From Humulus lupulus (taxonomy: Eukaryota; Streptophyta; Magnoliopsida; Rosales; Cannabaceae), in the NCBI RefSeq assembly GCF_963169125.1, contig NC_084797.1, positions 93,467,868 to 93,531,867 of the forward strand: 64,000 nt of DNA. The letters are read 5' to 3'. The notes under the pieces were generated by a model. That model was not told where the DNA came from. It saw nothing but the letters and a program-made list of their open reading frames with translations, and ran no database searches. Position numbers and translations under genes: made by a program. Below are positions 31,442 through 42,890 of this stretch, piece after piece. Each line of letters opens with the position of its first letter. The stretch's first letter is position 1.

Positions 31442-32170
31442 TTAGATCAGACTAATTTTATGTTTCATAAAATGTATGTTAGGGGTCATTGGTATAAGTT
31501 TAGTCCTACTGAAATTGCTAAGGCCCTCAATCCCATTCCTTTTGAGATTGATGATTCTATTGAGTTTGCAAAGGATCAAGTCTTGTCTGAATTGGTTGGT
31601 CAAGCTATGGTGTGGGAACCAAGCGCCTCTCTCTGGGTCTCAGATCTTACTCACTATTATGGTTCACTCTTCAAATTCGCAATGTTCAACTGGATGCCTA
31701 CCACTCATTCCTCGACCATCACTCAAGATATGGCCTTTCTATTGTTCAAAATTGAGACTGGTGTCACTATCGATCTTGCTGCTGTTATTTTTTATCAAAT
31801 CAGGTCCTTGAGTGGGGCCAAACGCAAGGGTCAACACTTGATGTTTTTGCAAGTCATTTAAAAACTTTTGGACTCTCAACGTCCTTTGAAGAAGTCCCAC
31901 GAGACCTTGACTTCTCCTTTTGTTGGCCCTACATACACTTTCAAAGATTACCATGCTTCGACCACAGCTCGAAAGGTTAAAGGGATTAATTTGGCTGGTT
32001 CTGGATCTGGTGATGTCGAGCCTAACACCCCTACTGTCCCGATTGCTCTCGCTTCTATCCAAACAGGAATTGCAAGTCTCTCTGAGCTATTCACTAACAT
32101 GGAGGATACTCAGCGCCAAATTCTTGCTTCACTGACAATCATCAATGCATCTACCACTCCTGCTCCATGA
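31442..32170 (+). pseudogene. Copia extra (env-like) ORF, C-terminal part
   Basis: The frame of the N-terminal part (ending 19010) resumes exactly at 31442 once G1 and one target copy are left out. It reads through VRGHWYKFSPTEIAKALNP, QAMVWEPSASLWVSDLTHYY and MPTTHSSTITQDMAFLLFKI, a stop TAA at 31859-31861, then in the same frame KDYHASTTARKVKGINLAG and a C-terminal helix ASIQTGIASLSELFTNMEDT with coiled-coil character, ending INASTTPAP at 32167 (stop to 32170). Both internal stops could come from CAA to TAA change. It matches no enzyme, and the env-like name for SIRE extra ORFs rests on position and predicted structure only. Confidence 0.7.
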
Positions 32171-32507
32171 CGGTTACTGTTCCTTTCGATCTATTTTTAT
32201 TTGCTTTTGATAAATGTAAAAGAACACTAAAAGTGTCTTTTTTTTTGGTTTAGCTTAATTTGTTCTTTGGCATTTTCTTAGACAAAGAGGGGGAGAGAGA
32301 GTAACTCTATTTTTTGCGCCTTGATTATGTTGTTTGACCTGCAATTTCTCATTGGTTTTTTGTTAATTTTTTTGTCATGTGCTTTGGTTATTTTTGGCAG
32401 GGGGAGTCATTTTGTGACTCTTGTGAATTTAAGCACTCACTTATTTTAGGCAGAGATCTTTTGAAAAATAGATATGCCTTGTCTATAAAATTTCCAAAGG
32501 GGGAGAT
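32171..32507 (+). other. Copia 3' spacer with polypurine tract
   Basis: Non-coding, T-rich spacer with a GGGGGAGAGAGAG run near 32,290. The purine tract AAAGGGGGAGAT (32496-32507) lies directly before the 3' LTR. Confidence 0.75.
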
Positions 32508-33638
32508 TGTAAATCCTAAAATTGGCATATTTTATAGAAATATCTTTTTATTTGAAAGATCATTTTTACTTTCCCTTTCTTGTGATTTTTGGAATATCAC
32601 TTTCTCTTTCTTGTGATTTTTGGATTATTTAGATTCCTTTTTTAGCTTGATTTTGGCACAATATGATTATAAAGGGAAGATGTATCTTGTTTATTTAAAG
32701 CAAATATTCTGTACTTACTCAAATTGTTTATGGAATATTTGACTTTAAATTTTTATGCAGCTTAAGATATTAAAATTATGGAAACTAAATCTTTGAAATA
32801 ATTAATCATTAGTTCCATCTTGAGAATTTTGATCTGACACAGGTATTAGCTGTCCCCACCAAGATCGTATCTGTTGGATCAGCATCTTCTAAAAAAGGCA
32901 ATTCTTCATCAATCAAGAATATCTTCAAATATCCTTGCATTTATTAGGAGATTCTTTCTCAGCCTTTATGAGCACGAAATGGACTCTATAAATAGGTCTC
33001 TAAGGCTTTGAGAAAAATTGAACTCTTAGATGCATAATTTGTGAGTGTTTTGTAATATTTGTGAGAGTTCCTTATTTGTATTCAAGATCACAGTATTCAC
33101 GTGATCTTGTGTAAAAATGAGTGTTTAGTTTTTGTGGTGAGTTTATACCACGTTCATGAGTGAATACACGTTGTAATTTGAACACAACTTTAATAGTCTT
33201 CGGGAGAGGATTTTTACAAGCCCTGCGTCGGGAGGATGCAAGCACTCGCCAGCCATTGAAGGGAGTTCAAGTGGTTGAGCGTTTCAATTAGAATCAGATT
33301 AGTGAAGAGAAGTACAACAAAGTTGTGGCAAATCTCAAGAGGGAGTCTTGTTTTTTTTAAGTCAATATTTTGTACTTGTGATTCTTTATTAATTGATTTA
33401 TTCTCTGGGCGTGGCCCCAAGGAGTAGGTTATCCGAAAGGGTTTCTGAACCTTGTAAAAATTCGTTGGGTTCTTTATTGTTTTTGCAATGTTTTTTTTAC
33501 TGTGTTCAGTTTCTGTCGTGACAAGTTTGGATTTGTCCCAACAGAACTGAAATCTATTTAAACATTTAATTACCATTCCGCACTTTAATTAATTCAAATG
33601 ATTTAATTAATTTGGTAATTACTAAAAATGGAGTTTCA
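32508..33638 (+). repeat. 3' LTR of the Copia element
   Basis: Starts TGTAAATCCTAAAATT and ends GAGTTTCA, 1131 bp, the same length as the 5' LTR, with scattered substitutions only (for example the kept TATA-like CTCTATAAATAGG near 32,983). The right target copy CATAT is at 33639-33643. Confidence 0.92.
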
Positions 33639-33643
33639 CATAT

Positions 33644-33952
33644 TTAGGAGACAGATTGTATATAGAATAAAAATAGCAAGTGTTAATCAAAGTAATAACT
33701 CTACGGAATGAATTAATAAATGTCTTGAATTGTTTTGAATTAAAGAAAATTTAGGTACTTGCACAAAGACATTTAGACACTTGAGTCTCTAAATGAAATA
33801 TAATAAGTATAATAAAGTGAAACAAAACAATCTAACGTCCTTTATTGGATGTAATTTATAGATTTTTGAAAGTTAGGTAAGAAAAAAATAATTTATAGTG
33901 ATTGATCCACATATGTTATGCGAAAGACAGTGCAAAATCAACTTCAAGTAAG
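33644..33952. other. AT-rich spacer between Copia and G2
   Basis: No gene or repeat recognised. It is the original sequence right of the Copia insertion and the left flank, or a lost part, of G2. Confidence 0.4.
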
Positions 33953-34363
33953 GTCTCGCATGAAACAGGGTTTGGCGAGGCCACGTCCGGTGACCCATCT
34001 CCAAGGAATGGGTGTCTCCAAGTGAGGCCACGCCCCAAACCCTATTTCATGCCAGACGTGGCCTCACCTTGAGACATCCGGGCCTCGAGGACACTGGACA
34101 TGGCCTTGCCTTGAGACATTCGGGCCTTGAGGAGAGACCTTGGGGCATGGCCTCACTAGGAGACACCCATTCCTTGGAGATGGGTCGCCATACGTGGCTT
34201 CGCCTTGAGACATCCGCGCCTCAAGGACAGACCTCGAGGTGTGGCCTCACTTGGAGACATCCGTGCCTGGCCAGATTATAGTACGAAATCTCATTAGCGC
34301 TCGAGGAGCTTAATTACTCCTCTAATGAATGCCACGTGTCCTCTGGTGATAACACGAACAACA
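33953..34363 (-). repeat. 3' LTR of G2, truncated and carrying an inverted segment
   Basis: Bases about 34,034-34,363 match the right LTR end to end (ATTAGCGCTCGAGGA, CACGTGTCCTCTGGTGA, CACGAACAACA). Bases about 33,953-34,033 match LTR sequence in the opposite direction, joined head to head: GTCTCGCATGAAACAGGG against CCCTATTTCATGCCAGAC. The remaining LTR (about 600 bp towards TGTTGACTGCC) is missing. Confidence 0.75.
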
Positions 34364-34377
34364 TTTGCCCCCCAAGT
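34364..34377 (-). other. Polypurine tract of G2
   Basis: The minus strand reads ACTTGGGGGGCAAA directly before LTR start TGTTGTTCGTG, nearly the same tract as in G1. Confidence 0.85.
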
Positions 34378-34459
34378 CTTCACTTGTCTTCGGACATTAG
34401 AGACTTAGACGGAGAGGAGTAATTCGAAAGGTCTTCAAGAGGAGACGCTTGGGTTCTTC

Positions 34460-35272
34460 ATGGCGTCACTCCTAGAAGAGATAGGACCACGTGTCGACTC
34501 CCTATTACTGGGCCCATTAATCTTTACCATTAATGAGGAGTCCTCTCCACTACCTAAAATGTCTAATCCGTACCCTAGATGTCCTTTCACTCCATATCTG
34601 AGGCGTCATTTTCCCATGCTAATGATCATGATCCACGCCTCTCAGATTCTGACCGCTGGATCACTCTTGAGTGCCTATGTCGTAGGTAATCAACGGTCGG
34701 GGTGGATCACTCTGAAGTTCATCGTCATAGCTCCATTCCAGCTATCCCTAAACAGATATCAGGTGCTAGTCAGGCTGTATGTTTTGTACAAGAAGGAGAA
34801 TTGGCCCGTTCCTTCCCCAGCTGAGATACCGTACATCTACAGCTTCCGACCATGTCCGAGGAAGGACGATCGGGATAGGTACTACACGCTGATGAAGCAT
34901 ATGTACCCGGAGATGAAGTACAAGGCCCCGTGCGACAACGGGAACCACACGAGGGACTACAAGGACCACTTCTTTTGGGCAAGTGGCTTCCCTACGCGGA
35001 CCAACCCGACTCTTCTCTTGGACTTTGCCATGGTTGGTAAGTGTCACCTCTTAAGTTATTCAATTTATTAGTCCTCTACCTATAGTTGCTCCTTGGTCTC
35101 AACCATTTCTTTTCAGGTCCCTTCCATCACACACCTTTCATTGACACCTACAATGAAAAGTTCAAGAAAATGAACGCACTACCGGAGGAGGAGATGAATC
35201 TCGGTATTGTCATCACCGAGGCCCATCTTCGGCAGTACGACCTATTTCAGGAGGATCAAAGGATAAGCGTCG
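34460..35272 (+). pseudogene. Antisense ORF of G2, part 1 (two exons)
   Basis: Open from ATG 34460 (MASLLEEIGPRV). The central block matches the G1 antisense ORF: IAPFQLSLNRYQVLVRLYV, KKENWPVPSPAEIPYIYSF and NHTRDYKDHFFWASGFP. The frame leaves at 35036 by a GT donor (GTAAGTG) and an acceptor at 35116 (TTTCTTTTCAG) opens exon 2, with FHHTPFIDTYNEKFKKM and EDQRIS. The T1 LTR insertion starts at 35273 and cuts the gene. The intron sits at the place equivalent to the intron in G1 (just after the conserved YKDxxFxxxGF block), which supports real plus-strand transcription. Function unknown. Confidence 0.75.
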
Positions 35273-38200
35273 TGTAACGCCCTGCATTTCAGGTACCTTT
35301 AAACGACTCAGTTGGGATTGTTTTTCCCGAGTTAAGAATGTTATTTTAAATAATATTATATTTGTTTGGAATTTATTTCCATGAGTTATTGCTAGCCAAA
35401 TTATGAAGTTTGTGATTAAAAGTCAAGATAAGACTTTCGGTCTTGGACTGCCACAAAAACGCTAATCGGGTAAAAATCTCGAAAAATAAAATGAAAAACT
35501 ATGGAAAATATATTTTGAGCATAAAATACATTCATAAAAATTAATGTTTGGTCAAAAATAATAAACCTAAGAGCAAATGGAAAATTTAGGGCATTTTGTG
35601 TTAAATGCTTAATTTTACCGAATTGATGAATTTTATTCCATAAATGGACCTTAGGTTAAATTGTATTTCATCTTGTTCAAAAAAATTCTCTCAAGTGTTC
35701 TCACCATTTTCTACTACCAAGAATACTAAGAAAGCATGGAAGCTTAAGCTTTGGTCTTGGAAGAGTTTTTCCCTAAAGTAAAAGTTTCAAAAACTTGACT
35801 TTTATAGAGTTTTTATCCATAGATCCTTCAATAACTAACTATATATGTTTTTGGGGGAGTTGGTTTAAGGTTTTGAAAGAGTCTAGAAGGATCTAAAGCT
35901 AGTAGAAACATCAAAACCTAAAGCAAGAACAACAAGAGGTAAAAAGTTTACTTTTATGGTTGTTTTTGTATGGTTTTTATTTTAAGCATTATTTTGTGTA
36001 TTTAATTATAAAGTTTCTTATTGATGGTGTAATAAGGCTATAGTAGTTGCTTGAAAATTTTTATGTTGATTTTTGGAAATAGGGACCCAAAATCCCTAAG
36101 GGTTTTGTTGAAAACCCTAAAATAAAAATATAAGTTTTGAGCCGTGACTTCCAAGGGGTCAAGCATCCAATATATACTTATTTTGTAAAAATAAATTGTA
36201 CTGTGATGTTTTTGAGATATAGTACATGAATTTGAGCTTTTGAAACACTAAAAAATGTTTAGAAATGAGTGAGTTATGCTATTTAAAAGTTTAGGTAAAA
36301 AAACTGCTTTTTTTCGTATTCTTAATTTCGGGACCAAGTTTGGACAGCCACTGTATAGGGAAAATGAACCTAGTTTTTGATAAAATTTGGTGGACAGGTT
36401 CTTGGCATAACCTAATATTTCACTGTAAAATTTGGTAACAAAATACTAAACGGTTTGAGAGTTATTAGGTGCCAAAGTTTGGAAAAAATAAGATTATTTT
36501 TACCTCAATGTTTGGAAAATATTTTCACCAATAAAAATTGCTCATTTTGACCTAATATTTTATAAAGACCTAAATGGCATACCAAAAATAGAAATGAGAA
36601 ATTTTAATAGCAATTGGGTAAGTAAATTTCAAGTTATGACCTAACAAAGTATATAGTTAAAAATGTGAAAAATAAGGTTTTCACACTTGATGCAAAAATG
36701 AGATTTTGGAACTTAAGATAAAAGTACATTTGTGCATATTGGAAGATAAAAACTTGGTAAGTCTTGAAAACATTTTGACCTAAAATACCACTTTGAGATT
36801 AGTGAGAATAATTTTTATTCTTTCTAAAAAAAAGATTTAATTTATTAATAAGTTAATAAATTAAAAGAGGGTTTAAAACCCTACATTTTGATAAAATAAT
36901 TAAGTAAATTATTTTTCTTGTAAGTAAACTTGATTAATTGACTTTGGAGAATTAACTAGTCAAGATAAGAAATTATTAACGGTTTTTCCTAATTAAGTTA
37001 AAATTAAGCTATTTTCTTAAAACGATTTTTAGAGATTAAAACCTTAAAAAAATAAAAGGAAAATTAAGAGATTTTTTTTTCTTGAAAAATAATTGAGGAA
37101 TTTAATTAGTATTTTCTAGATATAATATTGGCTAAAATCTTTTATATATTTAACCGACTTGTTGAAAGTATGGGTTAATAGCAGAGCTTTTAAAGAATAA
37201 GATTTTTAGCGGATTGTGGGAAATAACTATTGCAATACCTGAGCCAAGGTATCGAGACCTTAGGATAGGTCTCTCTGAGACTTAGGGTTTAGTCTCAATT
37301 TTTTTGTATGGATTTCTTGAATGGGTTTAAAGCCAAATAAGGATCTTTAATCTTTACAAATGATTTTGAAAATGACCAAACTACCCAAAATAATAATAAT
37401 GAATTATGAGTGCAATAATTAATCCGAGTATACTGTATGGATAATTACAGTATTGGCTAAGCGTAACTGGACTGTACGTTGGAGGGTGAAATCTTGCTGA
37501 TAGCTAAGGACTCCAAGTAAGTCAACTTCTATTGTGTGACTACAACATGAAACGACTATTGTATTGTATGTTAGTATAGAGACACATGCACATATATACA
37601 CTGTCGTAGAAAGTTTGCATAGAGACGTTAGTCTAGTAGGTGCTGATTCAGAAAATATGAACGGTATATATCTGTCATATCCGAGACGGCTGATCTCCAT
37701 CACACTGCTTGTTTGGTTTTATAATGTCCAGTTCACTACCACGACGAGTGGCCAAGAGGTGAGGATTGCTGGTTTAAACCTAGGGGACTCCTGACCTCTA
37801 AGGCGTTCCTTGAACTCGACAAATCTCCAATCCGAGATTATACTACAATACCGTCAATCAAGGCAATCGCAAATCCAATTCAGATAATCTTTGAATACTC
37901 TGTTCATCTAATCCATCAAAACAACTCAGTGTCAATCAAATTCTCTAAAACATAACTCAGCACTCCAAGTGCCCTCATCTGATATAAAAAGTAGTCTTCT
38001 ACATATTCTTCTCTCTGATCTTCAGCTAGTAATAACCAAATCAAAGATCCACCTTAAAAAATATTGCCTTATTCAATAACTGAGTCTTTAGTTCTTACAA
38101 CTCTGCTGAAATCGTTCAATACAGTGCCCTAGACCTGATTCCGTCCCTGGCACCAACCTAATCACCATTCTATCTCTTTATATAAAGGTAATCCTGGAAA

Positions 38201-38399
38201 ATCTAGTGGAAACACATCCAGAAAATTACAGACTAATCCAGTCTGTCCTGGTCCCACTGGCATAACCTAAGTGGTATCCATCACACTAGCTAAGAGTCCT
38301 ATGGATCCTACTGCAATAGGTCTCCAGCTCTAAATACAGATGCCATCACCATAGTGCCAACTACCACAAGGGTTTCCCACTCTCAAACCCAAGAGTTAC

Positions 38400-38530
38400 T
38401 ACCTTTCTTTGCAATCCATCATTGCCCCATACTTGGCTAACCAATCCATATCCAGGATCATATCAAAGTTAGTCACAACCAACTTCATCAAATCAACTGA
38501 TGAGTCCCTTCTCAACATAACCTAACCCGT
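38400..38530 (-). pseudogene. Retropepsin remnant of the Tekay-like element
   Basis: Minus-strand reading gives VVTNFDMILDMDWLAKYGAM, the RVP_2-type sequence (usually ...ILGMDWL...) that follows the gag knuckle in chromoviruses. Stops lie on either side, and the region left of it to 37,786 is only faintly recognisable. Confidence 0.6.
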
Positions 38531-38584
38531 CTCTTCAAATTATCAATAGAGTATCAAATTCTATTCACAACATAACCATGTAAC

Positions 38585-39714
38585 CTACATATCAACTCTA
38601 TGCCTTTCTAGATGCAACAAAGCAAAGAACAACATGGCATCAAAACAAGCCAGCATAATACAAAAATCAAAACTAGGAAGCTGACCTGCCACTACTGAGG
38701 AACCAGCCCCAGTCTCAGTCTCAATCTCTAACACTGACTGTATTAGAGTGAACCCTCGAGCTGGAGTCGAGCTGTCCGCCCCCTTTTGCTTATCCTTCCT
38801 TCGCCTTAGGCAATCCTTCTTACGATGCCCAACCATTCGACATAGGAAACATGCCTTTGCTCGGCATTCTCCCAGATGACGCCTCTTACACCGAGTGCAT
38901 TCTGGTTAAACTTTCCAATCCTTGTTCTTGTTCTTGTTCGATCCAATAAATGGAGGTATCACTGCTTGAGCTCTGTGCTCTCTAGCACTCTTCTTCTCAA
39001 TCTGATTTCTTATGCTCTCAACAGCAAGAGCTTTTCCTACCACCTGAGCAGAGGTAGAGATTTCATGCACTGGGGCAAATCTAATGCCCTGAGCTATTAT
39101 GGGATTCAATCCCTGGATAAATCTTTCCTTCCGAGCTACATCCGTGCGTACCATATCAAAAGCAAACTTGGCCAACCCATTGAATCTGTTAACATATTCT
39201 GTTACTGTTGCATTTCCCTGAACCAGATTCGGAAACTCATTCATTTTAGCAGTCTTGGCTACATCATAGTAATATCTTTCATTAAACAACTGCCTAAATT
39301 ATTTTCAGTCCATCACAACTGTTTATCATGTCTGGGACACTACTTCCCACCATGTCCGGGCATCCTCCCACAATACAAATGTAGCACAGATCACCCTATC
39401 ATGACCTACCACCCCCATACCGTCGAGGATGGAACTGATCATGCCCATCCATTGCTCAACTCTGATGGATCTAGGCCTCCCTCAAAGACTGCAGGGTAAT
39501 ATTCTTGGAATCTTCCACAAAGAAATTCCCACCTATTCTCAACCTTAGGCTGAGCCAATACTGGTGCCACTCCTGGCATAACAAAGGAAGAGGTGTTCCC
39601 TGACAGATTCAACTGTAGTTTTAAACACCTAATCTCTTCCTCTTGCCTCTGCAATCTTAATTGCACATCTGTAAACACCTGCTGGAAATAATGAGGAGTA
39701 GGTGAAGAACTCAA
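38585..39714 (-). pseudogene. Gag of the Tekay-like element with CCHC zinc knuckle
   Basis: The start MSSSPTPHYFQQVFTDVQLR at 39714 leads to FQEYYPAVFEGGLDP, then a frame change, the capsid block (FNERYYYDVAKTAKMNEFPN, VTEYVNRFNGLAKFAFD, RKERFIQGLNPII, 39,289-38,906), another break, and the nucleocapsid CFLCRMVGHRKKDC, a full C-x2-C-x4-H-x4-C knuckle. It matches Retrotrans_gag of chromoviruses and, unlike G1 and G2, has a classical knuckle. At least two breaks. Confidence 0.85.
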
Positions 39715-40216
39715 ACCCTAGCTGTAATTCCTAGCCTGGGGATAACTACCACCAGGTTTCATTATCTGCCTTGGATACATACTTGCTGATTGAATCTGCA
39801 GTCAATAACTTGACAAATTAAACATGATGAGCATATTCAAAAGCCTTCCCCACGGGAACAATCTTACCACAATACATTCACAAACCACTACAGTGCTAAA
39901 AACATGCCCATGGCATTCATACATCAATCATAATCCCTACTCTTCCAACATTCATACCATGCCTCCAACTCCAGCATGCAAATAACACATTTATATATTC
40001 ACTGAGCGGGTAATCATATAATCATATCAATAGAAAAGAGCCAGGCTTTATCAGAATCTCATGCTCCCTAATACAATATGCAGGTAAAGCATTTACGTTC
40101 TATTTAAGTGGTTAAGCACATAACCACATAAATAATTACCAAACCCTGAGTGAAGCTTGTCTTTAGTGACAAGTGTACATGCCCAACTTGTCTACAAGAA
40201 CCCTTAACCTTGGCTC

Positions 40217-40228
40217 GGTCTAATACCA
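40217..40228 (-). other. Primer binding site of the Tekay-like element
   Basis: Minus-strand TGGTATTAGACC starts three bases after the LTR and is a two-base variant of the initiator-Met site TGGTATCAGAGC. Confidence 0.75.
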
Positions 40229-40231
40229 AGT

Positions 40232-42890
40232 TATAACGCCCTACTACCCAGGGACCATTACGTTGTGCATTTTAAACAGTGCTAAACTCGCTAGACGAGT
40301 CATTTGACCATAATCGTGTAACTAAATGTGATTAACGGTTTAGGGTTAAAATTTTTGGTTAAAGATATAACGTTTCACTAAAACGTTTACTACATGCATT
40401 GGGATCCCAAAATATATTTTAAAGGTTAATTACTATAAAATATTTACAACCAGTCGACCTAAACGGAAAAATAGGGTTTAACCCTAGTTCCTCTTTAAAC
40501 CCTTGGTCACGGTGGTCGAGCAGCCGCATATGTACACATCGTCACCTAAGCTCTCCAACTCAAGAATGGTCCAACATTCTTTTGCCTTTACCTGCACCAC
40601 ATAGCACCCGTGAGCCGAGGCTCAGCAAGAAAACTCAATATGCTCATGAACAGGTAATAACATGTCACTGAATCATAATAGCATGCCTAGCAGTAATATC
40701 CCTATTCATGCATGCAGACAAGTCCAATTAAATGATTATGGGCCCTGCCCCCTGTATAGATGACTATCAAGTCAATCTATGAATAGATCGCCAATGTGTC
40801 CATCTTTGAATAGGTGACTAATGAGTCACACACTTGAGCTCTGCACCCTAATCAAATAAGTGACTAATGAGTCACGCACTTGGTCTTCGCACCCTAATCA
40901 GATAAGTGACTAATGAGTCACGCACTTGGGCTCCGTACCCTTATCAGATAAGTGAATAATGAGTCATGCACTTGGGCTCCGCCCCCTAATCAGATAAGTG
41001 ACTAATGAGTCACGCACTTGGGCTCTGCACCCTAATCAAATAAGTGACTAATGAGTCATGCACTTGGGGTCTGCACCCTAATCCACGTGAGGTTACAATC
41101 ACCTGAGCCTTTTGGCCCTGGATCTAAGTAACTAGCCTTTAGATTAGACAAGCGCTTTTAGTTTTCATCGAACATGGGGTCGGCCAAGCATTTAATACTT
41201 ATGTTGATTAGATTTAATCATTTTGGCTTTGCGTTCAATACACTTATACCGCTCTTGACTCATAGATCAATTCCACACGACTCGTGCCGATTCTGACTAA
41301 TGAGTCAGTACCACTCACAAGTAAAACTTGCACCCAGGCATATATCATATGTCAAATATCCAAATATAAGGCATTCAACATGCTTAATCAACATTCGCTA
41401 GCATAATTACGATCATGCACATTTACAAAGACTCAAGCTCTGATCAATCTCATATTCAACATTCATGCCATGCCCTAATCACATGTATCTTATGCATCAC
41501 ACCCATCACATATTGGGTGCAGTTTTCTTACCTTTGGTCCAAGCATGGGTTACTAATGAACGACCTTTGAGCACGATCCTATCCCGAGCCCTAACGATAA
41601 CCTAGTCACAACCATAAAATAATAACCTCATAAGATTCAAATCTTACAAACAAACTCTGGGACCATTCCCGTGCTCTCGAGACTTCAAATCCACCTAACG
41701 GGATGGTGGAACTGTCCCCCGAACCCCCAAAGTCCTCCCAAGCCCTAAAAATGGGGCTTGCTGAAATAGACATAGCGCTGGGGCACTCATGGGTAGCATT
41801 GGGGAACAGACCCAAGTTAGAGAGCACCCCAGCTCTCCCCTGCCCAGCGCTGGGGCTCCAAAAGTTGTGCTAGGGCGCCTGTTCGTCAGACCAAAATTTT
41901 CTGGTTTTCTCCCCTGCATTTTCCCCTGAATTCCAAACTTCAAAACCAACCTACACATCATCCAAACTTATAATTTAACCCCAAAACCTCATCAATACCT
42001 CAACCTCATCAAAACCCAAGTCCAAACACAATCAAAACACCATTAAAACTCAAAATCACCACTTGAATTTTGAGACTCAAGAACAGCCCAAGAACACCAC
42101 CAGAAAAACTCAAAAACTCAGGGAATCAAAGTTTAAGATCATTACTTTAATAGTTGTAATGGCCTCCTAGCTTCACCCTAACAATTTCCTGGCTCAATTC
42201 TCCCAAAAATCCAACCTTTCACTCAAAACATCCAAGAGATAGAGAGATAACCGAGAAGAGAGAGAGATGGATACTCTATTTTTCTTTGCTGTTGTGAGGT
42301 TTCCTTCAGCTGAAGGTTTTAGTGATTCAATCACCAAATTGGTTGACCAATTTTCCCCTAGGGTCATAACACTCTCCCAAAACCCTCCAAGGGTAGTTTC
42401 GTCATTTTCCACTTACCCCTTTATTCATAATTAACGTCTCACAATTCCCGTTACTCTCAATATCCTCAAATAATTACCAAATAATTTCCCCCATTACCCG
42501 ATCCCAGTAATGTACTAAATTACCAAATTACCCCTAGGCTCGCCTTGAGCCTGATTTTTGACCCCGTTATGACTAACAGCTACTTTGCTCGCTTGGATCG
42601 TCTTATGTCGAATATCTCAAATATATCCAAATAATAATGAATCACCACACACATACCACATATATGCCAAATACACCAAAAACGGACCAAATTATGAAAA
42701 TTATCCAATTAAACAGAAATGGGTTCACATGCATATTTAATACACCTAAACATGCATATCAAGTCATATTATGATATAACTCACATAATCACATAATGAT
42801 GCACATAAATATCATATAATCATATAATTCCATAATTCGCCATCCTAGCCCCCTAATCAAGGCCCTAAGCCTTATTAGGAAATTTGGGTC
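40232..42890 (-). repeat. T2-type 5' LTR of the Tekay-like element
   Basis: About 2.66 kb. It shares TAACGCCCT at the left end, and CCTAATCAAGG...CTTATTAGGAAATTTGGGTC at the right end, with the solo LTR at 43822-46143; between them AGCACCCGTGAGCCGAGG and GGTGCAGTTTTCTTACCT also recur. The left end now reads TATAAC instead of TGTAAC. It contains a 46-bp repeat array not seen in the other copy. Confidence 0.82.
40810..41095. repeat. 46-bp tandem array with TGAGTCA motifs in the T2 LTR
   Basis: Six copies of a 46-bp unit, starting at 40814, 40860, 40906, 40952, 40998 and 41044, read GTGACTAATGAGTCACGCAC followed by TTGGGCTC and CACCCTAATCA. Each holds TGACTAATGAGTCA, an inverted repeat that includes TGAGTCA, the GCN4/AP-1-type bZIP site. 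An additional degenerate copy lies near 41,295. Confidence 0.9.

Larger units (their letters stand above)
12888..33638 (+). mobile_element. Ty1-copia element of the SIRE/Maximus type, missing integrase, RT and RNase H
   Basis: Two LTRs of 1131 bp each (12888-14018 and 32508-33638) bound the element, with a perfect 5-bp target duplication CATAT outside (12883-12887 and 33639-33643). The initiator-Met primer site and a purine tract before the right LTR are present. Gag, retropepsin and GAG_pre-integrase resemble SIRE elements, and an extra ORF lies before the 3' LTR as in that lineage. The catalytic pol domains are absent, so it is non-autonomous. A solo LTR (16432-18105) and a full-length Gypsy element (19011-31436) inflate the length from about 6.6 kb to 20.7 kb. 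Confidence 0.92.
37786..42890 (-). mobile_element. Truncated Ty3-gypsy element (chromovirus/Tekay-like gag) with its 5' LTR
   Basis: On the minus strand: LTR (42890-40232), Met-type primer site, gag with CCHC knuckle, and a protease remnant. It breaks off at about 37,786, before any RT. The right LTR terminus lacks the last few bases (AATTTGGGTC without GTTATA). Both ends being damaged, and the T1 LTR lacking about 230 bp here, suggest deletion after insertion. Confidence 0.78.

Noticed and set aside
40810..41095. Regular 46-bp repeats that could look like a CRISPR array
   Set aside because: The whole unit repeats without unique spacers, and it lies inside a plant LTR.
41606..41961. Minus-strand ORFs in the T2 LTR
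   Set aside because: They lie in LTR sequence of the Tekay-like element, lack any recognisable domain and are not kept in the related LTR at 43822-46143.
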